This document shows, piece after piece, positions 1 to 8,145 of a DNA stretch of 64,000 bases (positions within the stretch are counted from its first letter, which is position 1; each line of letters starts with the position of its first letter). Position numbers and translations under genes: made by a program. Location: positions 1 to 64,000 of the forward strand of contig JAWWOH010000058.1 of NCBI GenBank assembly GCA_033851845.1. Direction: 5' to 3'. Below the pieces are notes generated by a model. The model was not told the DNA's origin. It did no database searches and worked only from the letters and a program-made list of their open reading frames with translations. Source of the stretch: RYN-124 sp033851845. Its GTDB lineage: Bacteria; Actinomycetota; Actinomycetes; Mycobacteriales; SCTD01.

Positions 1-50
1 CACGACACGCGGCAGATGAGTGCGTCGCGCAAGTCTCCGGCAGGTCAGCC

Positions 51-1184
51 TTGCTGCAGGGGCCGTACGGCGCGTTTCATGCCAGGGTGGTTGGTGTGCC
101 GGAAGATCCTGACGCAACCCTCGTCGCGGCCGAGTTGGCCACGCTGCGAGGCTGCGTCACCGGCTGGACAGCGACGCCGCTCACGCACAACCAGAACAAC
201 GGCGTCAGCGGCGGAATCTGGCGGATCGACGCCGGCCCGGACCGGTACGTCCTGAAGCTGCTCACCCACCGCAAGTCTGCGGCGCCCGGGTGGGAGTCAT
301 CGGACGATCCCCATCATTGGAATTACTGGCGGCGCGAGGCAATCGTTTACGGGTGCGATCTTCCCCAGCGGTACGGCGGTGCGCAGCTGCGGTCCCCGGT
401 GCTGCTGCGCTCTGTGGAGCGGACTGACGGGGACCTGGCACTGTGGCTGGAATGGGTCGACGGGCCTGCGGTGGAGCTGATGGACGCGCTGGAGCGCCTC
501 GCGCATCGGCTCGGCGTCGCCCAAGGACACGCAGTCGCGGCGGGCACCCCGCTCGACGACTGGATGTCACGAGGGTTCCTGCGGAGCTACGTGGAAGGCA
601 AGCAGGTCAGGCGGGACCTGGTCGATGACGAGGACGCGTGGGCCCTGCCGCTCTGCCACGCGTTCCCGCGCGGCACTCGAGAGGCGACGCGGCACCTGAT
701 CGCCGAGCGGGAACGCAATCTCCGATTGGTCGAGTCAGCAACGCGGACCATCTGCCACTTGGACGTGTGGTCCCACAACCTCGTGGAGGACGTCGACGGC
801 ACCTCGGTGCTGCTGGACTGGTCGATGACCGGCGACGGAGCCCTCGGCGAAGACATCGGAAACCTCATCGCGGACACGTTCGGCGACATGCAGGAACCGG
901 CTGAGCGACTGCCCGAGGCAGACGAGCGCTTCACCGAGGCGTACCTGCGCGGGCTGGCCGATGCCAACCTGCCTGTCGACAGGGACGCCGTTCGAGCAAC
1001 GATCTGCGCGGCCGCGGCTGCGAAGTACGACTGGCTCATGCCGTGGATGCTGCAGCGTGCCGCCGACGGGGGGCATCACGTCTACGGCGGCGGACCCGAT
1101 CAACAACCCGAGGACCTGTTCCGGCAGCGAGGAGCACTCGCCGTCTATTTGAGCCAGATGGCGCGAGAGCCGCGTCGAGGGTGA
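51..1184 (+). CDS. Aminoglycoside phosphotransferase (APH)-fold kinase-like protein, 5' end uncertain
   Basis: Protein of about 377 residues with a kinase-like APH fold. The N-terminal lobe has a glycine-rich stretch (GVSGGIW) followed by VLKLL, a candidate ATP-binding lysine. The C-terminal lobe has HLDVWSHNL and then LLDWSM, matching the HxDxxxxN catalytic loop and the D-W metal-binding motif of the family. Members phosphorylate small molecules such as aminoglycosides, choline or homoserine; the substrate here cannot be told. The chosen start is a TTG, but the frame is open to the left window edge, so the gene may begin earlier. It converges on the SDR at 1408-2307 and shows no KstR site. 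Confidence 0.7.
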   Translation: MLQGPYGAFHARVVGVPEDPDATLVAAELATLRGCVTGWTATPLTHNQNNGVSGGIWRIDAGPDRYVLKLLTHRKSAAPGWESSDDPHHWNYWRREAIVYGCDLPQRYGGAQLRSPVLLRSVERTDGDLALWLEWVDGPAVELMDALERLAHRLGVAQGHAVAAGTPLDDWMSRGFLRSYVEGKQVRRDLVDDEDAWALPLCHAFPRGTREATRHLIAERERNLRLVESATRTICHLDVWSHNLVEDVDGTSVLLDWSMTGDGALGEDIGNLIADTFGDMQEPAERLPEADERFTEAYLRGLADANLPVDRDAVRATICAAAAAKYDWLMPWMLQRAADGGHHVYGGGPDQQPEDLFRQRGALAVYLSQMAREPRRG

Positions 1185-1407
1185 CGCGGCTGCAGACAAA
1201 GTCCGCTTGCCACCTTCAGGAGCTCAAGCCGATCGGGGTGAGGCGGCGGCCGCCACAGGGTCTGTGGGCACAGGCCGCGACTCCCCTTGCACAAACGTCG
1301 TTCGCTGGGCATGCTTCCAGCGGCTGAACCGACTCGCACGCACATCGGCATGTGATGGCATCGGTACCTCGTCTTGCCAAAACGTCGATCGCGCATCGCC
1401 GCCGAGC

Positions 1408-2307
1408 TCAGGCCAAGCCGACCTCGTGCTCGGACCAATCCCACAACCGCGCCGCTGTCGCAGGATCTACGGCGTACGGCGCGTAGCCGCCGGACATGTC
1501 GCCGGGCGTCGGCTCGGCGACAGCGCAGTTCTCCAGGTAGATCCCGCCGCGGCCCTCGAGCTCCGGCGTCGTCGCGGCCCACACCTGCGTCGCCGCACCA
1601 GTCGGCACGTCGACCAGCGTCAGCGGCGGCCGCCCGCTGCTGCCGCTGCTGAGTGCGCCGAGGTCTTCCTCGGTCAGGTGGCGGGACAGCTCGGTGAAGA
1701 TGACGCCCGGGTGAACGGCGTACGCATGCACGCCCTTCGGCCCGAGCCGCCGCTCCAGCTCGACGGCGAACAGCACGTTCGCGGTCTTGGACTGGCCGTA
1801 CGCCTTCCACTTGTCGTAATCACGCGTGCGCCAGTGCGGGTCGTCGAAGTCCATCCCGCCGCGCAGGTGACCGCGCGAGCTCACGTTGACGATGCGCGAC
1901 GGCGCGCCGGCGACGAGGGCCGGCTCGAGCAGCCGTGTCAGCAGGAAGTGCCCGAGGTGGTTGGTCCCCAGCTGCAACTCGAAGCCCTGCGCGGTGCGCG
2001 TCAGCGGCGGTGCCATGACGCCGGCGTTGTTGATGAGCAGGTTCAACGCGTCGTACCGCTCGAGCACCTCGGCGGCGCATCGGCGTACCGACTCGAGGTC
2101 GGCGAGGTCGAGGTCGACCAGCTCCACGTCGATGCCCTCGAGTGCGGTCTTCGCCTTGCCGAGGTCGCGCGCCGCACCAACGACGTGGGCGCCGACGGAG
2201 GTCAGGGCGCGCGCTGTCTCCACGCCCAGCCCGGCGCTGACCCCGGTGACCAGCGCGGTGCGTCCGGTGAGGTCAATCCCTGCGAGGACCTCGTCTGTGG
2301 TCGGCAC
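1408..2307 (-). CDS. Short-chain dehydrogenase/reductase, retinol-dehydrogenase-like
   Basis: NAD(P)-dependent SDR of 299 residues. Visible motifs are the dinucleotide-binding TGVSAGLG near residue 21, NNAGV near residue 93, a serine in NVSSRGH and the catalytic YGQSK. The C-terminal extension past 200 residues is typical of the retinol dehydrogenase/WWOX-like subgroup, which oxidises or reduces hydrophobic alcohols and ketones. The stop codon lies directly against the start region of the convergent-free neighbour: the gene sits immediately downstream of the aldehyde dehydrogenase at 2308-3771 on the same strand with no gap, so the two are probably co-transcribed from the KstR-site-bearing promoter at about 3.83 kb. 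An alcohol-to-aldehyde-to-acid pair is a reasonable inference. Confidence 0.85.
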   Translation of the reverse strand: MPTTDEVLAGIDLTGRTALVTGVSAGLGVETARALTSVGAHVVGAARDLGKAKTALEGIDVELVDLDLADLESVRRCAAEVLERYDALNLLINNAGVMAPPLTRTAQGFELQLGTNHLGHFLLTRLLEPALVAGAPSRIVNVSSRGHLRGGMDFDDPHWRTRDYDKWKAYGQSKTANVLFAVELERRLGPKGVHAYAVHPGVIFTELSRHLTEEDLGALSSGSSGRPPLTLVDVPTGAATQVWAATTPELEGRGGIYLENCAVAEPTPGDMSGGYAPYAVDPATAARLWDWSEHEVGLA

Positions 2308-3771
2308 TCAGACGACGGGTACGCCGGGCACCTCGGTGCCGGCAGGCAGCGAGATCGACTTGCTCTCCAGGTAGGCCTGCAGTCCCTCCGGCCCGAGCTC
2401 GCGACCGAGGCCGCTGCTCTTGTAGCCGCCGAACGGCCCGGCGAACTCCAGCGCGAAGCCGTTGACTGTGTAGGTCCCCGTGCGCACCTGGCGCGCAACG
2501 TCGATGCCGGCCGCAACGTCAGACGTGAAGACCGACCCGGACAGGCCGTACTCGCTGTCGTTGGCGATGCGCACCGCGTCCTCGGGGGAGTCGTAGGCCA
2601 GCACGGACACGACCGGGCCGAAGACCTCCTCCTGTGCGATCGTGTGCTTGGGCTCGACGTCGATGACGATGGTCGGCTCGACGTACCAGCCCGTGCTCTG
2701 GCTCGACGGGCGGCCACCGCCGACGGCGATCTTCCCGCCCTCCTTCTGCGCCGACGCGATGTAGCCCTCGACGCGGTCCCGCTGGCGAGCTGCGACCAGC
2801 GGACCGATGGTGGTGGCGGGGTCCATCGGGTCGCCGACGACCTGCGTGCGGGTGTGCTCGACCAGTGCGTCGACGACCTCGGAGTAGCGGTCGCGTGGCG
2901 CGAGGATGCGCGTCTGCGCGACGCACGCCTGGCCGTTGTTCATGAAGCCCGAGCCGAGCGCGGCGGGCACGGCGACCGCGAGGTCCGCGTCTTCCATGAA
3001 GATGGACGCGGACTTGCCGCCCAGCTCGAGGGTCACCCGCTTGAGGTTCTCGCCGGCAGCGGCGGCGATCTTGCGACCGGCGGCCGTGGAGCCGGTGAAG
3101 CCGACCTTGTCGATGCCGGGGTGGCGCACGAGGTGCTCGCCGACCTCACGGCCCGCGGCGACGATGTTGATGACGCCCTTCGGCAGGCCGATCTCGTCGA
3201 GGCACTCGGCCAGCAGGTAGGAGTCGAGCGGGGTCTCGGGCGCCGGCTTCAGGACGACGGTGCAGCCGGCCAGCAGGGCGGGGGCGATCTTCAGCATCGC
3301 CGTGAACAGGGGCACGTTCCACGGGACGATCGCAGCGGCGACGCCGACCGGCTCGCGCCGGATCAGCGCCGGTCCCATGATCCCGTTGCGCATCTCTTCG
3401 AAGGCGAACGTGCCGGCCAGGCCCGCGTAGTAGTCGAGCACCATCGTGCTGGCGAAGACCTGGCCCATCTGCGAGAAGCCGAACGGCGAGCCGTTCTCGC
3501 TCGTGATGACGCCGGCGAACTCGTCCATCCGGGTCTGAATGGCAAGCGACAACGCGGACAGCAGCGCAGCGCGCTCGGCCGGCGTCGTCTTCGACCACTC
3601 GCCGTCGAAGGCGGTGCGCGCGGCCTCGACCGCGCGATCCATGTCGGCCGTCGTGCCCTCGGGCACCCGCGCGATGACCTGCTCGCTGTGCGGGCTGACC
3701 ACGTCGATCGTGTCCGTGCCCGAGGGCTTCACGAACTCGCCGCCGATGTAGATGTGCTCGCGCGTCTGCAC
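2308..3771 (-). CDS. Aldehyde dehydrogenase family protein
   Basis: NAD(P)-dependent aldehyde dehydrogenase of 487 residues, full length for the family. It shows the N-terminal YIGGEFV strand, PWNVPLF, the NAD-binding GFTGSTAAGRKI, the general-base region LELGGKSA and the catalytic cysteine in NNGQACVAQTR. The frame is open to 3822, but I place the start at the GTG at 3771 because AGGAGG lies 8 bases upstream of it, while an upstream ATG at 3822 would overlap the KstR-like operator at 3825-3838. It heads a minus-strand pair with the SDR at 1408-2307. In this setting it would oxidise aldehydes formed from sterol side chains or related alcohols; the substrate is inference. Confidence 0.9.
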   Translation of the reverse strand: MQTREHIYIGGEFVKPSGTDTIDVVSPHSEQVIARVPEGTTADMDRAVEAARTAFDGEWSKTTPAERAALLSALSLAIQTRMDEFAGVITSENGSPFGFSQMGQVFASTMVLDYYAGLAGTFAFEEMRNGIMGPALIRREPVGVAAAIVPWNVPLFTAMLKIAPALLAGCTVVLKPAPETPLDSYLLAECLDEIGLPKGVINIVAAGREVGEHLVRHPGIDKVGFTGSTAAGRKIAAAAGENLKRVTLELGGKSASIFMEDADLAVAVPAALGSGFMNNGQACVAQTRILAPRDRYSEVVDALVEHTRTQVVGDPMDPATTIGPLVAARQRDRVEGYIASAQKEGGKIAVGGGRPSSQSTGWYVEPTIVIDVEPKHTIAQEEVFGPVVSVLAYDSPEDAVRIANDSEYGLSGSVFTSDVAAGIDVARQVRTGTYTVNGFALEFAGPFGGYKSSGLGRELGPEGLQAYLESKSISLPAGTEVPGVPVV

Positions 3772-3824
3772 CTGTGGGACCTCCTGTGTCGGCAACCCCG
3801 CAGGCCGCGGCGCCGCCTGCATTA

Positions 3825-3838
3825 TGGAACACGTTCTA
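3825..3838. promoter_or_regulatory. KstR-type operator (exact)
   Basis: TGGAACACGTTCTA fits the KstR consensus TnnAACnnGTTnnA at every fixed position. It lies upstream of the minus-strand aldehyde dehydrogenase in the divergent region shared with the MFS gene at 3891. Confidence 0.8.
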
Positions 3839-3864
3839 CCTGATGCGCCAGGGTCGTCAGCAGG

Positions 3865-3878
3865 TAGAACGTGTTATA
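3865..3878. promoter_or_regulatory. KstR-type operator (exact)
   Basis: TAGAACGTGTTATA fits TnnAACnnGTTnnA at every fixed position. It ends 12 bases before the MFS start at 3891 and overlaps a TAGATT hexamer (3877-3882) that could be the -10 of that gene, so bound repressor would block transcription directly. Confidence 0.8.
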
Positions 3879-3890
3879 GATTCCGCCGCG

Positions 3891-5141
3891 ATGACGCTCC
3901 CCGCGGAACCGTCGGCGCCGCCGGAACCGGGTCGCCGGCGGCTGCTGGCGGCCGAGCTGCTGGCGGACCACGACTACCGCCACTACTGGCTGGGGTCCAC
4001 CGCGTTCGCGGTCGGCATCTGGGGCTTCCTGGTCTCGATGGGCGTGAGCGCCCGGGTCCTGAGCGACTCGCCGCTGCGCATCAGCCTGGTCTCGGTTGCG
4101 TACTTCCTGCCGATGTTCGTCCTCGCCCTCCCGTCGGGCGTCCTGGCCGACACAGTCGATCGGCGTACGACGGTCGTCGTCAGCCGTGGCGTCTCCGCCG
4201 CCGGCGCACTCGTGCTCGCCGCCCTGACCGCGACGGACCGGCTGGGCTACCCGGCGCTGCTGGCACTGTGCGCTCTCACCGGCGCGACCGTCGTCAGCGA
4301 GGTCGCGGCGCGGCAGGCATATGTCACCCAGGTGGTGCGGCCGGAGCAGGTCGTCGGCGCGACGGCGCTGGGCTCGGTGCAGGGCGGCATCGCGCGCGTT
4401 CTCGGGCCGCTGGTCGCCGGCTGGCTGATCGGCCGCTGGGGCCAATCGGCCGGCTACCTGTTCTTCGCCGCCGCGAACGTCGCGTGCGTCGCGGTGTTCC
4501 TGGGCATCCGCGCGTCGGGCGTCCCGGTGCGCTCGGGCGGCCGTCCGCTCGCCGAGCTGGTCGAGGGCGTTCGCTACCTGCGTCGTACGCCGGATGCCCT
4601 CGCCGTGGTCGCCGTCGCGGTGGGCACCGGCGTCGTCGGCTGGGTCTACCTCGCACTGATGCCGCTCGTGGTCACCGACCGGCTCGACGGCGGCGCCTTC
4701 ACGCTCGGCCTGCTGAGCACCGCGGTCGGCCTCGGCTCGGTGCCGCCGTCCATCGGGCTGGCTGTGCGCAGCGGCCTGGTGCATCGCGAGGGCGCGCTCT
4801 TCTACGGCGCCACCTTCGTCTGGGCGGCCGCCGTCGTCGGCTACGGAATGACGTCCTCCACCGCGGTGGCGTTCGGGTGCCTGGCCGTCGCCGGGGCCGG
4901 CTCCGGGCTGCAACAGGTCCTCATGCGGACGCTGCTGCTCCGGCTCGCCGACCCGGCCTTCCACGGGCGGGTGCTCGGCACGCTCATGCTCACCTGGGGC
5001 GCCAACGTCATCGGCACCCTCGGCGGCGGCGTGCTCGCGGAGACCATCGGTGTCGGGCCGGTCATCGTCCTGTCGGGTGTGCTCATCGCGGCAGTGGCGG
5101 CGGCCGTGCTCGTCCGCCGGCCGCAGACCTGGCAGCTCTAG
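3891..5141 (+). CDS. MFS transporter, probable exporter
   Basis: Major facilitator protein of 416 residues with about 12 hydrophobic segments. A cytosolic DTVDRRT after the second segment resembles MFS motif A. The N-terminus (LLADHDYRHYWLGSTAFAVGIW) and overall order resemble the enterobactin-exporter/transmembrane secretion effector branch. The frame is open upstream to 3774, but that stretch contains both KstR-like operators, so ATG 3891 is the better start. It is divergent from the aldehyde dehydrogenase and converges on the thioesterase gene with only 3 bases between stop codons. Control by KstR suggests it moves a steroid or a steroid catabolite, which is inference. Confidence 0.85.
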   Translation: MTLPAEPSAPPEPGRRRLLAAELLADHDYRHYWLGSTAFAVGIWGFLVSMGVSARVLSDSPLRISLVSVAYFLPMFVLALPSGVLADTVDRRTTVVVSRGVSAAGALVLAALTATDRLGYPALLALCALTGATVVSEVAARQAYVTQVVRPEQVVGATALGSVQGGIARVLGPLVAGWLIGRWGQSAGYLFFAAANVACVAVFLGIRASGVPVRSGGRPLAELVEGVRYLRRTPDALAVVAVAVGTGVVGWVYLALMPLVVTDRLDGGAFTLGLLSTAVGLGSVPPSIGLAVRSGLVHREGALFYGATFVWAAAVVGYGMTSSTAVAFGCLAVAGAGSGLQQVLMRTLLLRLADPAFHGRVLGTLMLTWGANVIGTLGGGVLAETIGVGPVIVLSGVLIAAVAAAVLVRRPQTWQL

Positions 5142-5144
5142 CGG

Positions 5145-5768
5145 CTAGTCCGACGGCGGCAGCTCGAGCCCTTCGCGCGGTGCGATGAAGATGCCGGTCG
5201 CCTCCGCGAGCAGCTCGCCGCGCAGCGTGCTGCGGCCCCACACCGTCACCTTGCGACCCGAGTGCGACTCGACGCCGGCCTCGTAGTCGATTCGCTCGTG
5301 CAACGGCGTGCGCGCAGCGAGCCTGACGGTGAGCGTTCCGGTGAAGCCGGCCGTTCCGGTCACCGCCTGGGCGACCCCGAGCAGGTCGTCGAACGCCGCG
5401 ATGACGTGGCCTCCGTGCACGGACCCCGGCGGACCTTCGTACGCCTCGCCGTACGTCGCATGCCCGAACGTCCGGTCGCCGTCGTACGTCACCGTCAGCG
5501 GTGTCGCAAGTGCGTTGCACCGGCCGGAGAAGGGGCTGCGCTCGAACAGGCTGGCGTCGCCACGGTTGCCGTAGACACCCCCCTTGCCACGGATGTCCGG
5601 CAGCGCGGCGATCGCCTTGCGCGCGCCGGCGAGCAGCTGCTCCGCCTCGGCCAGCTCCGCCTCGTCCGCGTGCTCGACGTCGAGGTAGAGCACGTCGGCG
5701 ATCAGCCCGCGCAGCTCGGACGCCAGCCCGTGCTTGCGGACGCGTCGCGGACTCGGCGGGTCGTCCAT
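5145..5768 (-). CDS. PaaI-type hotdog thioesterase
   Basis: Protein of about 207 residues with a single C-terminal hotdog domain. The segment PGSVHGGHVIAAFDDLLG is the PaaI/4HBT-like motif with the conserved glycine pair and the acidic residue of the central helix, followed by TGTLTVRLAARTPL. Such enzymes hydrolyse acyl-CoA thioesters and may release CoA from dead-end steroid-CoA intermediates. It is the last gene of the minus-strand unit fadE29-fadE28-thioesterase. The start is uncertain: ATG 5768 lies 35 bases past the fadE28 stop, but an in-frame TTG at 5807 overlaps that stop as TTGA and could allow coupled translation. Confidence 0.8.
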   Translation of the reverse strand: MDDPPSPRRVRKHGLASELRGLIADVLYLDVEHADEAELAEAEQLLAGARKAIAALPDIRGKGGVYGNRGDASLFERSPFSGRCNALATPLTVTYDGDRTFGHATYGEAYEGPPGSVHGGHVIAAFDDLLGVAQAVTGTAGFTGTLTVRLAARTPLHERIDYEAGVESHSGRKVTVWGRSTLRGELLAEATGIFIAPREGLELPPSD

Positions 5769-5803
5769 CGGGAACCACGCACGGATGCCGTGCGGGTCGC
5801 TGC

Positions 5804-6883
5804 TCAACGCGCCGCGAGCAGGTCGCCGAGCCGCTCGAGCGAGCGGAGCGCGCCGCCGAGACCGAGCTCGTCGACCTTGCCGGCCAGGAACCAGCGGTGC
5901 AGCGGGAAGGACACGTCGACGCCGAGGCCGCCGTGCAGGTGCACGGCAGAGCTCGTCACGCGCTGCACTCCCTCTGCGGCCCAGAAGGCAGCCGTCGCCG
6001 TCTGCTCGGCGGCCGGGAGGCCTTCGTCCACGCGCCACACCGCCTGCTGCAGCGTCAGCCGCATCGCCTCGACGTCGATCCACATGTCGGCGACGCGGCA
6101 GGTCACCGCCTGGAACGCCGCGAGCGGCTTCCCGAACTGCTCGCGCGTCGACACATGTGACGCAGCAAGCGCAAGGGCCTGCTCCGCGACGCCGACTGCG
6201 TGGGCGCACTGGAGCAGCGTCGTGCGCGTCACCGCTGCAGCGAGCTGCTCGCTCCCGACAGCCAGAACGTCGACCACGCGTGCGCCGTCGAGCAGCACCG
6301 TCGCGTGCGGCTCCTGCGAGCTGACGACCTCGTCCTCGAACGTGATGCCCGCCCCGGGCACGCCGACCAGTGCCAGCAGCGGCTCGCCTCCGTCGTCCGT
6401 CGCGGAGACGACGAGGTGCGATGCCTCCCGTGCCCACGGCACCGCGAGCCGCGTGCCGGTCAGCGACCAGCTGTCTCCGTCACGCACCGCCCGCACCGAG
6501 GGCTGCAGCGGGTCGCCCACGCCGTGCTCCGCCAGGGCAGGTACGACAACGGCTGAGCCGGCGACCGCCGCCCGCAGCAGGTCCGCGTGCCGGTCGCCCG
6601 ACGTCGTCGCGATCGTCTGCAGGGCGGCAAGGACATGTACGACGGGGACGCGCCCGGCGGCCCGGCCGGTCTCCTCGGCGACGACGCACGCCTCGGCGAG
6701 TCCGAGGCCGCCGCCGTCCACGGCCTCGGGCAGTGCCATGCCGAGCAGTCCGCTCTCGCCGAGGCGGGCCCACAGCGGCTCGTCGAAGCCGGCCAGGCCC
6801 ACCTCGGCGGGGATGCCGGTGGCGAGCAGGTCGGCGGCGAGGCCGCGCACTGCCGACTGCTCGTCGGTAGGGGCGAAGTCCAC
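5804..6883 (-). CDS. fadE28: Acyl-CoA dehydrogenase, FadE28 (ChsE1)-like subunit
   Basis: Acyl-CoA dehydrogenase of 359 residues. It begins VDFAPTDEQSAV, close to the start of M. tuberculosis FadE28, and ends with the motif HLHGGLGVDVSFPLHRWF, the FadE28/FadE27 type of C-terminal half that lacks the usual catalytic glutamate arrangement. In known systems FadE28 and FadE29 form an alpha2beta2 heterotetramer (ChsE1-ChsE2) that dehydrogenates the three-carbon steroid side chain of 3-oxopregn-4-ene-20-carboxyl-CoA. GTG 6883 was chosen, 25 bases past the fadE29 stop; the open frame upstream is overlap with fadE29. The gene order (fadE29 first) is the reverse of M. tuberculosis. Confidence 0.85.
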   Translation of the reverse strand: MDFAPTDEQSAVRGLAADLLATGIPAEVGLAGFDEPLWARLGESGLLGMALPEAVDGGGLGLAEACVVAEETGRAAGRVPVVHVLAALQTIATTSGDRHADLLRAAVAGSAVVVPALAEHGVGDPLQPSVRAVRDGDSWSLTGTRLAVPWAREASHLVVSATDDGGEPLLALVGVPGAGITFEDEVVSSQEPHATVLLDGARVVDVLAVGSEQLAAAVTRTTLLQCAHAVGVAEQALALAASHVSTREQFGKPLAAFQAVTCRVADMWIDVEAMRLTLQQAVWRVDEGLPAAEQTATAAFWAAEGVQRVTSSAVHLHGGLGVDVSFPLHRWFLAGKVDELGLGGALRSLERLGDLLAAR

Positions 6884-6908
6884 GGGAGTGGTCCAGTTCT
6901 CGAGACGA

Positions 6909-8087
6909 TCAGCGGGCAGTTCGCGGCAGGCCGAGCGCCGTCTGCGCCAGGATCTCGCGCTGCACCTCGTTGGAGCCGCCCCCGAAGGTGCGCACGGGCG
7001 CACCGCGGTAGGCCTTCTCGAGCGCGCCGGCGAGCTCGGCGCCGGGGGAGCCCTTGCGCAGGAAACCGGCGCGGCCGATCACGTCGAGCAGCAGCCGGTA
7101 GGAGTCGATGTCGGTCTCACTGCCGTAGACCTTGCCGGCCGAGGCGTCGGCCGGCGTCAGCTGGTCGGTCTGCAGCTTCCAGGCCATCCGCCAGTTGAGC
7201 AGCTTCAGCGCCTCGAGTCGTGCGTAGACCCTGGCGAGGGTCGACCGCACCCAGGGGACGTCGATGAGCCGCTGGCCGTCGGCGGTGGTCTCCGACGCCG
7301 CCCACGCCCGCACGGCGTCGAACAGCTCGATCGAGCGGCCACCGAGTGCGGCCAGCGCGACCCGCTCGTGATTGAGCTGCGAGGTGATCAGGCGCCAGCC
7401 CGAGTCGACCTCGCCGACGACCATGTCGAGCGGGACGTGCACGTCCTCGTAGTACGTCGCTGTCGTCACCTCGCCGCCGACCGTGGTGATGGGTGTCGCC
7501 GAGAAGCCCGGGTCGGTCGTGTCGACGAGCAAGATCGTGATGCCCTTGTGCTTCGCGACGTCGGGGTTGGTGCGGCAGGCGAGCCAGATGTAGTCGGCGC
7601 TGTCACCCGCAGTGGTGAAGACCTTCTGGCCGTTCACGATGAACTCCTCGCCGGCGCGTTCGGCGCGGGTGCGCAGCGAGGCGAGGTCGGTGCCGGAGGC
7701 CGGCTCGGTGTAGCCGATGGCGACGTCGAGGGTGCCGGCCAGAATGCGCGGCAGGAAGAAGTCCTTCTGCGCTTGCGTGCCGTGGCGCATCAACGTTGGG
7801 CCGACGGTGTTGAGGGCGATCATCGGCACGGGTGCGCCGGCCCGGGTCGCCTCGTCGAAGAAGACGAACTGCTCGAGAACCGACCGCCCCTGACCGCCGT
7901 ACTCCTGGGGCCAGCCGATGCCGAGCCAGCCGTCGGCGCCCATCTTCGGCCGGATCTCACGCACCGTGGGGCCGCCGTTGCCCTCGCGGGCGATCGCGTC
8001 CTTGATCTCCGGCGTGAGCAGGCTGGCGAAGTAGTCGCGCAGCTGTCCGCGCAGCTCCTGCTGGGCCGGCGTGTAGTCGATGCGCAC
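6909..8087 (-). CDS. fadE29: Acyl-CoA dehydrogenase, FadE29 (ChsE2)-like catalytic subunit
   Basis: Acyl-CoA dehydrogenase of 392 residues. The FAD-binding segment GYTEPASGTDLASLRT, the stretch NGQKVFTT..ADYIWLACRTNPD and LITSQLNHERV follow the FadE29/ChsE2 pattern more closely than FadE26. In known systems this subunit pairs with FadE28 for the last side-chain dehydrogenation of cholesterol catabolism. GTG 8087 was chosen because GGAGGG stands 4-5 bases upstream; further upstream the frame would run into the operator at 8102-8115. It is the first gene of a KstR-site-controlled unit with fadE28 and the thioesterase. Confidence 0.88.
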   Translation of the reverse strand: MRIDYTPAQQELRGQLRDYFASLLTPEIKDAIAREGNGGPTVREIRPKMGADGWLGIGWPQEYGGQGRSVLEQFVFFDEATRAGAPVPMIALNTVGPTLMRHGTQAQKDFFLPRILAGTLDVAIGYTEPASGTDLASLRTRAERAGEEFIVNGQKVFTTAGDSADYIWLACRTNPDVAKHKGITILLVDTTDPGFSATPITTVGGEVTTATYYEDVHVPLDMVVGEVDSGWRLITSQLNHERVALAALGGRSIELFDAVRAWAASETTADGQRLIDVPWVRSTLARVYARLEALKLLNWRMAWKLQTDQLTPADASAGKVYGSETDIDSYRLLLDVIGRAGFLRKGSPGAELAGALEKAYRGAPVRTFGGGSNEVQREILAQTALGLPRTAR

Positions 8088-8101
8088 GTGCCCTCCACCA
8101 C

Positions 8102-8115
8102 TAGAACGTGTTCCA
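8102..8115. promoter_or_regulatory. KstR-type operator (exact)
   Basis: TAGAACGTGTTCCA fits TnnAACnnGTTnnA. It lies 15 bases upstream of the fadE29 start and 31 bases downstream of the MFS stop, so it should control fadE29-fadE28-thioesterase independently of the ferredoxin-echA19-MFS genes upstream. Confidence 0.8.
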
Positions 8116-8145
8116 CTTCGACTCTTGCGGAGTCGACGGCGGACG

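Noticed and set aside
1207..3843. A long open plus-strand frame of 878 codons
   Set aside because: It runs antisense to the SDR and aldehyde dehydrogenase genes, has no recognisable domain and reflects the codon bias of high-GC DNA. The same applies to other long antisense frames, for example 5262-8153 and 47987-49723.
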